Shown in pieces: positions 12,860-24,950 of a DNA stretch of 64,000 nt. Numbering within the stretch: the stretch's first letter is position 1; each line of letters starts with the position of its first letter. The notes under the pieces are model-generated. The model was not told where the DNA came from, did not search any database, and saw only the letters and a program-made list of their open reading frames with translations. The position numbers and the translations under genes are program-made. This DNA is from Numida meleagris (taxonomy: Eukaryota; Chordata; Aves; Galliformes; Numididae): the NCBI RefSeq assembly GCF_002078875.1, contig NC_034415.1, forward strand, positions 18,939,975-19,003,974, given 5' to 3'.

Positions 12860-13442
12860 TCGTCCAGAGAGCGCTGGATGCGGAGCCACGGAGCAGCGCC
12901 CCGCTTCCTGGGCTGAGAACGGATCCCAGCCGCAGCACGGCCTCCACCGGGAGCCGTAGGAAGCGGTGCCCGCCGGCAGCCCGCCGCCCGCTCCCATCCC
13001 CGCCTGCCCGCAGCGATCCCGCCGCGCCCCGGCAGCCGCCGCTTGAGCCGCACGCGCGAGCAGCGCCGCGTCCCCGTCTCCTCAGGACGCCCCGCCGGGC
13101 ACCTGCCCCGCGCGCGGGACTCAGCCCTCCCCGACTGCCTCGCGGGGCCGCCCGGCGCGCGGCTTCACCCGGCGCAGCCCCCCGCCCCGGGGCAGCGGGC
13201 AGGCCGTGCCGCCGCCCCCGCCCTCTGCCAGCAGGCGGAGCTGCAGGGAGCGGGTCCCCGCCGCAGTGGCTGGAGGGGGAGGGGAAGGAAGCGGAAGGAG
13301 CCGCCGCCGCTGAGCTGAGGGGAGCAGGCGCTGTGCGGAGCCGCCGCCGCCGCCGCTGCCGCCGCCTGGTGCGGGCAGCACGGAGGGAGCGAGTCGCGCG
13401 CCAGGCTGCGCGGGGCCGGCCGCGCCGAGGAACGGGCGCCAG

Positions 13443-13448
13443 GTGAGG
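13443..13448 (+). other. ZZZ3: Candidate donor of the first non-coding ZZZ3 exon
   Basis: CCAG|GTGAGG is a near-consensus splice donor inside the CpG island. It would end a GC-rich first exon at 13442 and open a leader intron of about 23 kb. Other possible donors exist, such as GGGTAATG near 13978, so this is one plausible choice. Confidence 0.35.
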
Positions 13449-13530
13449 GGTCGGGCCCGGGCCCGGCCCCGGGGAAAGGGGGACCCGGATGGTGCCGAGT
13501 TCGGAACCCGCGAGGGGAGGGGGAAGAAGA

Positions 13531-13557
13531 AGGAGGAGGAGGAGGAGGAGGAGGAGG
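13531..13557 (+). repeat. (AGG)9 microsatellite in the CpG island
   Basis: Nine uninterrupted AGG units follow a GAAGAAG lead-in just downstream of the candidate first-exon donor. If transcribed, it is a purine-only stretch. It is likely length-polymorphic. Confidence 0.95.
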
Positions 13558-13578
13558 GAAGGAGCGGGGGGAAGCCCC

Positions 13579-13586
13579 CACGTGAC
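13579..13586 (+). promoter_or_regulatory. E-box CACGTGAC (USF/MYC-type)
   Basis: An extended palindromic E-box CACGTGAC lies in the CpG island. A second CACGTG occurs near 13785. The USF-type preference for CACGTGAC is family knowledge. Binding is not shown by sequence. Confidence 0.5.
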
Positions 13587-13655
13587 CAGCGCGTGCGGGA
13601 GGAGGTGGCGGCTCGCGCGCCCCGTTCGAATCAGCTGGCCGGCAGCGGCGCCTCC

Positions 13656-13667
13656 TGCGCGTGCGCG
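13656..13667 (+). promoter_or_regulatory. NRF1-like motif
   Basis: TGCGCGTGCGCG differs at one position from the NRF1 consensus YGCGCAYGCGCR. Its location in the CpG island fits a housekeeping promoter. Confidence 0.45.
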
Positions 13668-13803
13668 GCGGCTCCGCCTCCCCCCTCCCTCTCTCGCTCC
13701 CTCCCCATGACCCCCCCTTCTCCGGCGTTACGTGTGTGCATGGGTGTCCGTGCGCGCGCCCGGTCTGACACTGCGCGGCTGGGGACACGTGCGCGGCGCC
13801 GCG

Positions 13804-13816
13804 GCCGCCATGTTGG
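13804..13816 (+). promoter_or_regulatory. YY1-like motif GCCGCCATGTTGG
   Basis: It contains CCGCCATGTTG, a close fit to the YY1 site CGCCATNTT. Such sites often lie just at or downstream of the start in TATA-less promoters (general knowledge). The ATG inside it opens a 215-codon GC-rich frame that I do not regard as a gene. Confidence 0.45.
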
Positions 13817-13906
13817 GTCTGAGAGCGTGCGCGCGCGCGCGGGGCCGGGTCGGGTCGCGGGGCGGGGATGGGAGAGGAGGAGGGAGGGGAGAGCGGGGAG
13901 AGGAAA

Positions 13907-13915
13907 TCTCGCGAG
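13907..13915. promoter_or_regulatory. TCTCGCGAG palindromic promoter element
   Basis: Nine bases of the TCTCGCGAGA palindrome are present, an element found in CpG-island promoters and linked to ZBTB33/Kaiso-type binding (established knowledge). It lies about 40 bp upstream of GATGGCGGCG (13951-13960), an inverted YY1-like site. Confidence 0.55.
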
Positions 13916-14400
13916 GTCGCGCGGTTCCTGCGGGAGCGGGTCGGCTGCAGGATGGCGGCGCGGCGCTGGGCGTGCTGGGTAATGGTAACGGGGGCCCGGG
14001 GGGCGGGGACCCTGCGAACAGCCTCCTCCCCGCCGGCGTGCCCCGGGCCGCGCGGGAAGCGGGGCGGGGTCGGGCGCCCCGGGGAAGCGCTACTGGCTCC
14101 GCTCCCGGCCCTCCCTCCCTTCCCCCGCCCCGGCCCGGCCCCGCCTCACCTCAGCTCACCTCGCGCTGCCCGGGCCGCGCTTCGCTCCTCGGAGCGGCTC
14201 TCGCCCCGCCCGGCGGTGGGCCCCTCCGACAGCGCGTGCTTCGGAGCCCCCGGCCGGCTCTGGGCTGTTTCTGCGGCAGCACCTGCGGACGGGGCCCGGC
14301 CTCGCTGCGCCTGGGCTGCTGGCGAGCCAGGAGGGGGCGAGGAACCTCCTGCTCCGGTTCGCCCCTCGGCCCTTCCTGACCGAGGCTGTTAGCAGCCGTT

Positions 14401-17400
14401 AGTCCCTCGACCTCTTGTGGCTCGGGGGCTCGGCCCGTGCCCTCCCACCCCACAGGCACCGCGTGGTGCTGGCACCGTCCACTGGCCGGGCACACCTGTT
14501 CCTGCTGCTGCGCTCAGGTTCTTGCAGTTGGACGCCCGCTGCTCCTATCGCTGAGCACGAAAGACATCGCAGATCTGATCTCTGTATGTCCCAAGCTTGT
14601 AAAATAGTTTTCAGTTTCCCGTTCCGCTCAGAGCAATAATTCCCATAGTGCCTAAGTGTCTCAGCTCCCCTTTGTCTCCCAGCCCTGATTTTAAGGGGAG
14701 AACATATGCTTCTGTGTCATCCTTGTGGTATCTTGTGTGCTCTGATTATCCCAGAGTGCTGACAGTGGCTGTGGTCTTGGAGTTAAACTCTTCTTGTTAC
14801 TTATCTACACTTAGGCTGATGCATAATGGTATCAAAAATTTCATAAAAGAATGCGTTCTTAGTGTTTGGATTTCCAGCTGTTACTCAGAAGTATGTTTGC
14901 AGTCTAGATGCATTGTATTAGCTCCTTGGTGGTTGTAGGTGTATTTGCACGTTTTCCATTGATATTGCCATTACTACTAAACTAATGACCAAAACTTTAA
15001 GCATACTCCATATTTTGTATTAAATACTAACTTGTACAACCCTTAGGGACACACCTTTTCAGTGTATTTCTGCCCTACAGTTAGTAATGACACTTTTCTC
15101 CCTCTTAGCTGTTGCAAGGACTGGAAAAACATTGGTTAAAGAAAAGTGCTCTAGGGGAGAAAAACTCAATTCTTCTAAAGAAAAGCGTATGTAGTAAAAT
15201 GTTAGTGTTAGAAGGGCCCAGTTTAAAAAGAAGGAGCTGTCAGGTGAAATTTTCACTCAGTTGAAGCCACTTGTGAAACTCCCTTGCCTTAGAAGGGATT
15301 AGTTAGCTGTTTCTTTCAGCACGTGGCTTCTAGCAAGTTATTCAGAACAGGAACAACTTTGGGTGCAGATTTTCTGCTTATTTCATGAAAACGTGGTATG
15401 TCCTAAAATTACAGTAAAGGCTTTTTGTGAGGGGTTGTTACATAGTGTGGCCATCTGTGTCAATAAGGAGTATCAATTATGACCTGAAATTGAATTTCTG
15501 ATGTGTCTATTTGTTATGTAGTCCAGTAATGGTACTTCCTGCAGCTCTTAGTTGTACTGCTGTTAACTGAAATGATTTTTCTTTGCATTGCATACTACAA
15601 ATGTGTAATTAATAAGAGAGAGGCAGTATTAGGTAGCTTAGTTACTGAGCTATTTAGTGATGAAGTTCAATCGTATGTTTTGTCTCTGGAAAATGAGAAC
15701 TAGTAAATGGGATTTTTGAACTCAGTATTACATGTTTGGTATGCAAAAATAACTGGATCTCTGTTTCACAAGGTTTAGGAGGATATCCTATGGACTTCTG
15801 TTCTATTGCTGAGCAGCACCTAGCTGCTCTGACATTTATTAGTGTTTCGAATGTAGTGTGATGTTGGATTCCCCTCTGCTGTCTGCCACATACAGGATGG
15901 GGACCTTCCTCTCCCAGTATTTCTGGGAGACTGGAGGAAACGTTGGATTCTGGTTCTTACAGATCATTCTAGGTGCTAGAAGTAGATTGGCATCTTGTCA
16001 GTGATAGTTGCCTGGTGGCTGCAAGGTGGTAAGACTTTCACTTTCCTCTTCTACTACTGTGTCGTGTAAGTGAAATAAGAAACAGTGTCTTCATGTTTCA
16101 AAACATTCTCAGCAAGTTCGAATAGAAGTCTTGGCAGTCTGTCCTATTTCCAGTTGTTTATTATCATTTTTTTTAAATGAGTCTTTCACATTTGAAAAGC
16201 TCTCTTTCAAGTCTTTACAGCTAATCTATCAGTGGTTGCTTTGTTAGGGCTTTCCCCGGAATTGAAGTCTTTGCATTTTGCAGGAACTTGCTACAGGTCT
16301 CTTCAGTCATAAAGAACCAGATTTGCAAGAGAGAGCTTGCTTTTCAAGTATTCAGCATTTGCTTATATCCATAGATTTACTTTGTACTGACATAAATTCT
16401 AGAAATGCAGTGCTGGAATACCTATTGTTCCCTTCCTTTCAGGTTGGTTTAAATGTACTTGGATTATTCCAGGCAGATATTTGTAGAAGTTGTCCTTAAA
16501 ATCCTGGAACAAGAGAAAAATCTTCCACCTCTGTAGGCGGGAGAGAAGTTACAGAAAGGGGAAACTTTCTCACTTCTGGAGTGAGAAAGTTCTTAGTTTC
16601 CAAATTAAGTGTACTTTGCTGGAAATCAAGCTGCTTATTATGAGAACTTGCTTCTGATAGACGTTACACTTAAATCTAATATTTTTCTAGCTATAAGAAC
16701 ATTGTAAATGTGGCTTGTGCTTCAAAAACTGCCTTCAGTGTAGGAAGACTTTTCTAAGCATATGTTTTAATTTTGTGAAAATCTTTCAGTTTGAGTAACT
16801 GTTGAAATACTGTTAGGAAACGCAGAGGTAAGCATTAGATAGCACTTTCTTTTTCTTATTGGGCACTGTTCTTTAAACAAAAAAGCTTTTAAAAAGATAA
16901 GGTGCATTTTCATAATCAAAGCAAAATACTTGGTTTTGGTTTTGTAGCATAACAGGCTGATAACTTCTATAGTTTGTGTCTCAGTCTTATGTTACTAGTT
17001 ACAAGCTCATATTTAATTCTGCTTATACAGACAGTTATCACACAGGAGTTTTTTAATATCTTCAGATCAAAAGCTTAAATTATAACAACTGCTCTTGAAA
17101 GTTACTTTAAGCTTTTAATGCTTGTAATGAATTCAGTTAAATGTGGTAACACCAAAAGATCAGCTGTTCCAATCCTCTGCCCTTTGGAAATACACCAGGA
17201 CCGTTCTCTTTGATGACCAAGTTCCTTTTTTTGTTGCTTGTTTCAGCAGCTCATCAGCCCTTGGTTAAAGTTTTGCTTGACACTCTATTTGAATATTTTT
17301 GCTTTGCATTACACTGATAGCTTTCTGTCTTGGTGCTTCTGAAAACAGCTGACGCCCCTTGTAACAATGTTTTCTCTGTTCCATTAGCTGCTCTCCATTT

Positions 17401-18385
17401 CTATTTCTGTGTATCAAACCTCATCATAAGAGATAGAATATGGATGTTGGCAAGATAGAAAATTTAATTGTCCAGGATTTTAAAGGTCTTTTTACTAGTT
17501 CAGTTAACGGTATTTAAAGACAAATATTTGCTTTGATTAATTGGATGTATATGTGCCAGACAAACTGCTGTAAGAAGGATCAGAGCAAAAGCTTCTCCTT
17601 CAGAGAATACTGGCCGGTAGCAGGGCAGTGGGATTTTGTCTTTCACAGCTCTGTCCTGAGACGTATCTCATTCCGTCCTTAAAGTGCAGTGATTTGAGCT
17701 TGATTTAAAAACTTATTTGAGTTAGAAAATAGAAAAATCCAAAAGGAAATGTGCGTTCTTGACAGTTTGCATGTTGATAAATAAATGGTAATATCCTGCT
17801 TTTTGTATTTGCCTTTTTTTTTTAATTGGTTCATGTATATACTTATATATCTGATCTGAATTTGTCAGAGCTAGAGATTTTTTGGGGTGAACGTGCCATT
17901 GTTGTATCTCTGTTATAGGCAAGAAAAACAGGAATATGGCCCAAATTCAGAACTGGAAGAGCTGTGCAACTAGGTTACTTTGCCACTAATACTTTAAAGG
18001 GGGAATAGAGTGCTGGAGCCTCCCCTGTGTGTTTGTGTATGAAGGTCTTCCAGCAGAGTGATAAAGCACAGTAGTGCTGAAGTTAGAAGTTTTATCTCCA
18101 CAGATAAAGAATCCAGAAACACCAAAAATAGATACTGTCAGAGAAGATTTGCCATGCTGGTTTCTACTTGTTAATTAAATGCTCTAAGGATGTTTCAAAT
18201 TGAAAGAGTGCAGTGAGTGGGATTTAGCAGGTGCATTTTCTGAGTTTAATCCCTTTTAGTCTTTCAGTTTGTGACTTGGATGATAGAATGGAGATTTACT
18301 AATTGCTAGGACAGAGCTCAGGGTGGGGGGAATACAGGCACCGCAGCGTGAAATGATCTCAACAAATCGGGCAGGTGATCTGAAG
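14401..18385 (+). other. ZZZ3: ZZZ3 leader intron, first segment
   Basis: This is AT-rich unique-looking DNA downstream of the CpG island. I see no convincing exon, RNA gene or young repeat. It contains scattered splice-like signals that I could not pair into an exon. Confidence 0.6.
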
Positions 18386-18985
18386 GAAATACATGGGATG
18401 CTTTTCAGTAAGGAGAAATGTAAAATGATATGTTTGGGCAGCAACAATAAACTTAAAATGATAAACAACTGGCAGGATAACAGTTCTGCAAATAAGTGGC
18501 TGTATCACAAAATGAACACAAGAGTCATTCCAGCCTAAAAAAAAAAACACACCAGGAATCACACTGGGATATAGGAACTGGATTGTTGTAAGATATGAAT
18601 TTCTTCTGCAGCGCACTCAGCATAAGGCCTCAGATGATGTACTGTCTGCTTTTTGTTACTGTGCTTCAAACAGATTTGGACCAATGGAAGAGTATTTAGG
18701 GGAAGGTTGCAGTAATGGCCTCTGAGGAAGGACCAGAAAGACTGAAATTGTTTAGACTGTAGCAGAGACAGGGAGGCGTAATAACAGGCTTTAAGCATGG
18801 AAAGGATCGCTGCAGAGAGGAACGTAATAAACTGTTCTCTCCAGGTAGGATAAGAAATAACGGTCCTAAATAGCACAAAAGAAGTTTTGATGCTAGAAAA
18901 AGCTTTCCAGCTCTATGGATAGATAAAAACAGGGTTGAGTGTGTGAGGGAGGTAATGGGATATCTGTTGCTGAAAATGCTCTAGA
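18386..18985 (+). mobile_element. Old, degraded CR1-type LINE relic
   Basis: Blocks in order resemble the 3' third of a CR1/L3-type LINE on the + strand. GGAGAAATGTAAAATGATAT (18411 onward) resembles an internal block of ORF2. Next come AAAGACTGAAATTGTTTAGA (18737 onward), then a TTTAAGCATGGAAAGG block and GCAGAGAGGAACGTAATAAA near 18790-18835. Near 18850 follows AGGATAAGAAATAACGGTCC, the counterpart of the better preserved 'gacaggacgagggggaatgg' in the 19.9 kb copy. Many indels and stops show it is ancient and non-functional. Boundaries are approximate. The family assignment is by eye. Confidence 0.65.
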
Positions 18986-19884
18986 AGAGATTCAGTAGGC
19001 TTCCTTTAGAGGTAATTTGGGTGAGTTGGCCTGTCCTTGGCGTAGGAGGTGGGGTGCTTTGTCAGCGTAAGATCTCCACATTTTTATGATTTTTATAATG
19101 TTACTGGCCATGAGTAAACCAAACAAATGAAAAACCCAAACCAAATGAAAAATGCGGACCTTATGGTAGAGAAAAATCTGATGTGACAGTCTGTAAAATC
19201 TAGTTTGAAAAGATGCATCAAATATGTTCATTAATGTGTTGTTTTATAAAGCATTTATTTAAGAGCTCTGTAATGTAATATTAAAATTTACTTGAATAAG
19301 CATCCTTTTTTATCTTTGACTTCCTTTTGTGTGGTGGTTTATTGTTTCTGTATTTGCTTTTTATTTATGAACCATTAGAAATAAACTGAGCTAGAGTCAA
19401 AGTCTTTCAGAAAACATCACTGACAGAAAGCAAAATTAAAAAGATTAATCTTAGGAAGCCAGGGAATCAAATATATTGCAGGCTTTAAAACAGAGCAGAT
19501 CATGCAGCTTTAACTTCTCGCTGTGAAACAGAGATAACAGCTGTTATCTGAGAGATGTATATTGAGTGATAATCAGCACAGACAAAGATCTTCAGGTTCT
19601 TAAAGAGTTTATTATGTAAGTGGTGTTCTTCAGAATTGGTTTGTGTTCCTTAAATTAGGACTGGATTTTAGTCTTTCATCCCCGTTGCTGTGTAATAGTG
19701 ATAATATTGAAGAGGCTGAATAAGAATGCGTGCTTTCTACTACATATACTGTTTCTAAACAAAATCTCTCCTTTGAGAATTTTTTAGGTGATTTGAAAAC
19801 CTTTGATTAGATGAAGGAACTACCTTAGAAACAGAAGAGTTACTAGAGCTTCTAGGATTAGAAGCACCAGACAGTTTGACAGAA

Positions 19885-20302
19885 CTAGACAGGCCTTATG
19901 AGGAGCGGCTGAGGGAGCTGGGATTGTTCAGTCTGGAGAAGAGGAGGCTCAGGGGAGACCTCATCGCTCTCTACAACTACCTGAAGGGAGGTTGTAGTGA
20001 GCTGGGGGTCAGCCTCTTCTCTCTTGTAACTAGTGACAGGACGAGGGGGAATGGCTTCAAGTTGCGCCAGGGGAGATTTAGGCTGGACATTAGGAAATAC
20101 TACTTTTCTGAAAGAGTGGTCAGACGCTGGAACAGGCTGCCCAGGGAGGTGGTTGAGTCGCCGTCCCTGGAGGTGTTCAAGAAACGTTTAGATATAGCAT
20201 TGAGAGACCTGGTTTAGTGGGGTTATGTTGGTGGTAGGTGCATGGTTGGACTGGGTGATCTTGTAGGTCTTTTCCAACCTAGCTAATTCTATGATTCTAT
20301 GA
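19885..20302 (+). mobile_element. CR1 LINE, 5'-truncated 3' end
   Basis: This is the best-preserved CR1 copy in the window. An open frame encodes the C-terminal tail of the CR1 ORF2 protein, including [20 protein letters not shown], then [20 protein letters not shown] and [20 protein letters not shown], to a stop at 20215-20217. A short 3'UTR ends in ATTCTATGATTCTATGA at 20286-20302, the characteristic CR1 terminal direct repeat. Endonuclease and most of the reverse transcriptase are absent, so it is a dead copy. The intact frame suggests moderate age. The 5' breakpoint is approximate. Confidence 0.93.
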
Positions 20303-21727
20303 ACTATGTTTTGAACCAAATCCATTTTAATAATTTATTCTGAATTTTTTCTGTTCAAAACCACCTGAGTACTTTTTCTGTGACCTTGTTCAAGCTTTTC
20401 TAATTTTTAAAATTTGACAAAGTTGTCTTGAGCTTAGTGAATAATGAAGGCCAGGCTCTGTGTTGTATAGGTCTATGCTTTGCAATTAGAAAAAGGGTTC
20501 AATGAATTCTTTGACATTGTTGGCATTTAAAGAGAGTCAAGGACTGAGATGAAATAATGCTTTGGGTCTATTTCTTCCTAACTGTAATTAGGCATCTATT
20601 GCATTTTTCCATCTGGCCAGTGGCATGAATTAAACTTTATATACACTTCAGCTCTACAGGATATCATCATTCTGCTTGTTCTGGTTGATGGGAAATTCTG
20701 AGGAACAAGGTGTTGGTCATGGATGTGGCGCTGCTTTTAGGTGCTACTGTGTTATTTGGACAAGATGAAAGTTAATTCTAAGGGTTTTTTTATAATTTAG
20801 TTAAATAAATATGTCCTCAAAGCTGTTACTGCTTTTCTAAAAATGGATAAAGGAAGAAAGAAAGCACTGTTCACCATATTAGAATGATGTAAAACATGAA
20901 TTTGTTGCTTTCCTTAAAATTTTTAAGTCTTCCAGGGATTTTTTCTTATATGTATCACTACAGAGCAGAGGCTTTCTTGTAGAGTATTGTAAAGGGGTCA
21001 CAGTGTGTCAGAGTAAGGGCACAGAGGCTTAAGGCTTGGGCAGAGACAAATGCACCTATTCCTTAAGCTCTGCCTGATGAGCGAGCTGTTACTGAGAAGG
21101 AATTGTCAGAACTGCCTGACAGCTGAACTGTCCAGGGAAAAAAAGCTGTTCTTGCTGGGCATTTGGAGAAGTACTTCTTGTAGAGTGGTCTGGGGGACCA
21201 TGCAGGCTGTGACTGACTGAAGGTTTTGTAGTGGGAACCATTAACATCGGACAGATTGTTGTTATTTCTGCTTGTTTTTTTTTTTTTTCCCATTTCCAAG
21301 TGTATAAGATTTCTTTGGCAACTTTTAAAATCGTATTTTGCAAATTGTTCTAAAGTTAGAATGTATTGGTGCATGTTTTCTCTTCCGCCTACTGCTTTCT
21401 TGTTATTTACTTGCACTTTCTCTGTGTATGTGTCTCTGTAAGTCAGAGTGTAATGAGCAGCAAGTCTTACTTGTTATTTATACATGATTAGATTGCCTTT
21501 GATAGTAACTACTCTATCTAAATTGTCCCTTGAAGAGATCTGACAAGGTGTCTGTGTTTTGCTGAGCTGCCAGCGCTGTTCTCTGAATGTTTCCTCAAAA
21601 GCAAGGCTCTGGGAGAAAGGAAGCTCATCAGAACTTCTCCATTCTTTTCAGTCTGCAACTCCTCTGTGTTTTTTAAATGTTTTGTCCTTTTAAAAAAAGT
21701 AGGCAAAGTAGAAAGCTGCTGCAGCTC

Positions 21728-21743
21728 ATATATATATATATAT
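21728..21743. repeat. (AT)n microsatellite
   Basis: A short uninterrupted run of alternating A and T. Confidence 0.85.
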
Positions 21744-24700
21744 TTTTAAATGAGTTTAGCAAATTCGTGGTCTTCGTTATATCAGGTTTCTGGAAATTCT
21801 GCTATATCCCATGCATTGCAAAAAATGCCAAAAGGCTGAAAAATTATTATTCAAAGTATCAGGGTAGAGGCTGCAGTAATGTAATTACTTCTCCTATATG
21901 CTTGCGTAGTTTTAAATCCATCTGGGAGAAAATGAGTTTCTAACAGAACAGAGTGTAGTTATCTCATTTCTCTTCACTGAGATCAGCTGTAAATTTCTCT
22001 GGATCATGTAATTGGGAATCCGCTGATCCTTTGTTAAGAGGATTCCTAAGATACTTCAGATAGAAATGGTTCCTCACATAGTTGCTGCCATCTCACAGCC
22101 GGTGCTGGAAAGGACAATAAGAAACACTGACTTTTTGTATCATGTCTGAATTCATATAAGGCTTTTCTCCACCCCAAAGTGAAGCCTTTTCAGATTTTTT
22201 TTTCCTACTTCAGGTTTCATTTCAAGACATTTTTGATGCCTTTTCTTACAATGGTGACGTTATTGACCTGCAGTGTGATTGGTCTTAGTTTTGAAACAAA
22301 GTGAATCTTGCAAATCCTCAAGAATCCTCTGTATTTTATTCTCGTAAATGGATTGCTTTGTGGAGAAGCCCATTTTGCTGTCAGGACCTTCAAAATTCTC
22401 CAGGTGTGTAAAGGAATTGATTTCCTGCTGTTAAGATCTAGACTTTTTTTTTTTGTTCTTCCCATGATTATTCCCCTGCTCCCTCCAATAGAAACCAGTC
22501 AACCCATCAACAGTTATATCACTCATAAGCTGAAAATATCCCTGGTTGGTTACAACTCAGATGTGATTTTATTCAAGCTTCCTGTGTGATATGAGAGGTT
22601 ATTTGTTTTTCTACTATCAAAATTCTGAATGTAGAGAGGGAATGTTTTGCCTGAGAAATTCTCATAAGAAGAGTCAGGGGATTGTCTATGAGAAACAGCA
22701 GAGCTCTGGGAAGGCTTACTCTGTAATATTCCCGGTACCTTTTTCAGGCTTGATTCATGTGTCACTGTGGCTTTCTTATATGATGTGTACCAAGTAATCA
22801 TGTGGATGTTTCTTCTTGTCCTATCTGTTCTCTCAGTAGGCCTGATTTGCCGAAGTAGTATGAGCTGAAATTTAAGGTTTCTACATATCCTCCCTTGAAT
22901 GGGTCCTTTACTTCAATCAGGCTATCCCTGCAGCTTCCCTAGCAGATTAGCTGGTGCTACCACTTTGAAACAACATTTGTTTTTCTTACTCTTCTACTGT
23001 TGACTTCTGTATGAAGTCTGATGGCTGTTTCTTTTTGACTCTCACTGACTGTATTTTCCATAATGAGAAGATATTGAAAGGAGCCCAAGGGGTTGAATCA
23101 GTAACAAACAAGAACGCAGAAAGTCTTACTTCTTTTTCTCTGTTGCCTTCTTTGTGTACCTCAGGTTCTGGCAGTGAAGACATGTGTCAACTGAATTTTA
23201 GTTAAGTTTTCAAAAGAATTCTAACAGTTTCAAATCAACTGTGAAGCAAAGTGAGAATAAAGTGAAGTAAAGCTGGTTCTGTGACCCCTGCTTGGCAGAA
23301 GTAGACGTGAAGAACACTTCCCCAAGGAGTTAATAACTCCAGTATAATGTAGGTTATAGCTGGTCAATACAGAAACCATAAAGTTGTTGAGTTGCTTTCT
23401 GTGCATCAGTTATCAAATATTTGTATCCTCATCATGGAAACTTCTAAGTTAAACGAACTAACTGTGCTCCTTATGCTTATAAAGAGCTAAGGATAAGGGG
23501 CAGCCTGTGAGTAGGGCTTCACGTTACAGCTAACCTGATCCCGTGGTTATCTGTCACCAACATACGTAGGTCTGGCCCCTGCTTTCTGGTAGCACCTGTA
23601 CTAGTCTGACCATTAATGTAAGCCTGTTCAGGGAGCAAAACCAGCAGAAAAATAATGGCTCTTTTGTAGGGTTTGTATTTTCTAAATCAACTCATTGTGA
23701 GATCAAATTGAATACTAAGGCAAATGCATAGGAAAAATCAGGATGGTGTGTCAGGGTCATGGGGAGTGGGATTGCCTCTGTATATTAAATCACTTAACTG
23801 TAAAATGAAACCTCACCTGGGAAGTCTTGTTGAAAAATTAACTAGAGAATGACTGAAGGCTCACCACAGTGTGCGTCAGCCCTTTTGGTAGGGAGTGAGG
23901 TGATAGGTGGATGTAGCTTTGTGGGCTGTGAACGATACTGGGGAATTGGTGGCTAGGATACAGCAATGAACTAGGAAAATGCTCTTTGGAATAGTTTCTA
24001 AGTAGAAACAAGTGGAGCAGGGTAGAGAAAAAAGAAAAGAGAGTTGCATTAATTCAGATACAAAATGATGAGATCCTCATGGAAGTTACCTGCTTGGCAC
24101 AACAGTGAAAACCTATTTAAATTAGGACATATTCTGAAAGGGGCTCAGCTGCTAAAAAATGGTGTGTTTGCACTGAATCATAACATCCAGTGTTGATGAA
24201 AATGCTGTCTTCAATGTAGTCTCCTGGACTGGCCAAATGTATTTTTAATTTTTCTGCTAACTCACAGATATATTTACAGCTTTACTTCTTGAGTTTAAAT
24301 ACATAGATGCTATAGAGTTGCTCTTCCTCTCTGCTAAGAGTGAATAAAAGTGTTTCTAGTGTTTTCCTCATAGATTTTACAAACATGCTGGGCAAAATTT
24401 GGTAGTGTTTGTGTTGATAGAGCATTAATTTCATCGCCGATGGTGATTTGATATTTTAATGTTAAGGTGTAATCTAAGACTAGTTGAACTAATTTTATGT
24501 GCTCTTCCTGTAGTTCTCATAGACATAATTGTAAAAAGGAGGATTTAACCCATGCTTGTTTGAGAGAACGCATGTATTCCTTTGGACAGTGTGTTAAATG
24601 TTTTCACTGATTGTGTTAAAGGTTTGTTTTCTTCTTTTCTGTGCTATAGAGAATATGCAGGTGTTTGAAATGTTAGCATATGGTTAGAATTGTTCAAATA

Positions 24701-24911
24701 CTTCTGGAGTAGTGATATGTTGATAACATTATTTCAGTGATGACAAAAAGAACCTGATAATAATCTAGAGCTGATATAAGTCTGATGACTTGATTTCTTC
24801 ACTGTCTAGAGGCAGAGTTATAGAAGGATGTCACAAAACTGAGTGAAGGGGGGATAAAATAGAAGCAGAATCTCATTTATCAGAAATGTGAGGGAAAGCA
24901 TAAGAATAATA

Positions 24912-24950
24912 ATTAAAAAAAAAACAAAAACAAACAAACAAAAAAAACCT
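24912..24950. repeat. A-rich/(AAAC)n low-complexity tract
   Basis: A runs are interspersed with CAAA units, ending in AACC. It could be the remnant of a poly(A) tail, but no retrocopy was recognised next to it. Confidence 0.8.

Larger units (their letters stand above)
12860..14400. promoter_or_regulatory. ZZZ3: CpG island, likely ZZZ3 promoter
   Basis: Base composition shifts abruptly from AT-rich flanks to very GC-rich DNA full of CpG, then back. No other CpG island exists in the window, and the next + strand gene is ZZZ3. It contains no clear TATA box but has motifs typical of housekeeping promoters: an E-box CACGTGAC (13579-13586), an NRF1-like TGCGCGTGCGCG (13656-13667), YY1-like sites (13804-13816 and 13951-13960), TCTCGCGAG (13907-13915), an ETS-like CGGAAG near 13290 and a partial CTCF-like core (13228-13241). 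Open frames of up to 215 codons occur here on both strands but are GC-rich, overlapping and low-complexity. The transcription start cannot be fixed from sequence. Confidence 0.85.

Noticed and set aside
13165..14392. Long overlapping open frames (up to 215 codons) on both strands in the CpG island
   Set aside because: They are products of high GC content: stop codons are rare, the proteins are P/A/G/R-rich and low-complexity, frames overlap on both strands, and none resembles a known protein.
19876..20217. 113-codon open frame as a host gene
   Set aside because: The protein is the C-terminal tail of the CR1 LINE ORF2, followed by the CR1 terminal repeat. It is a truncated mobile element, not a host gene.
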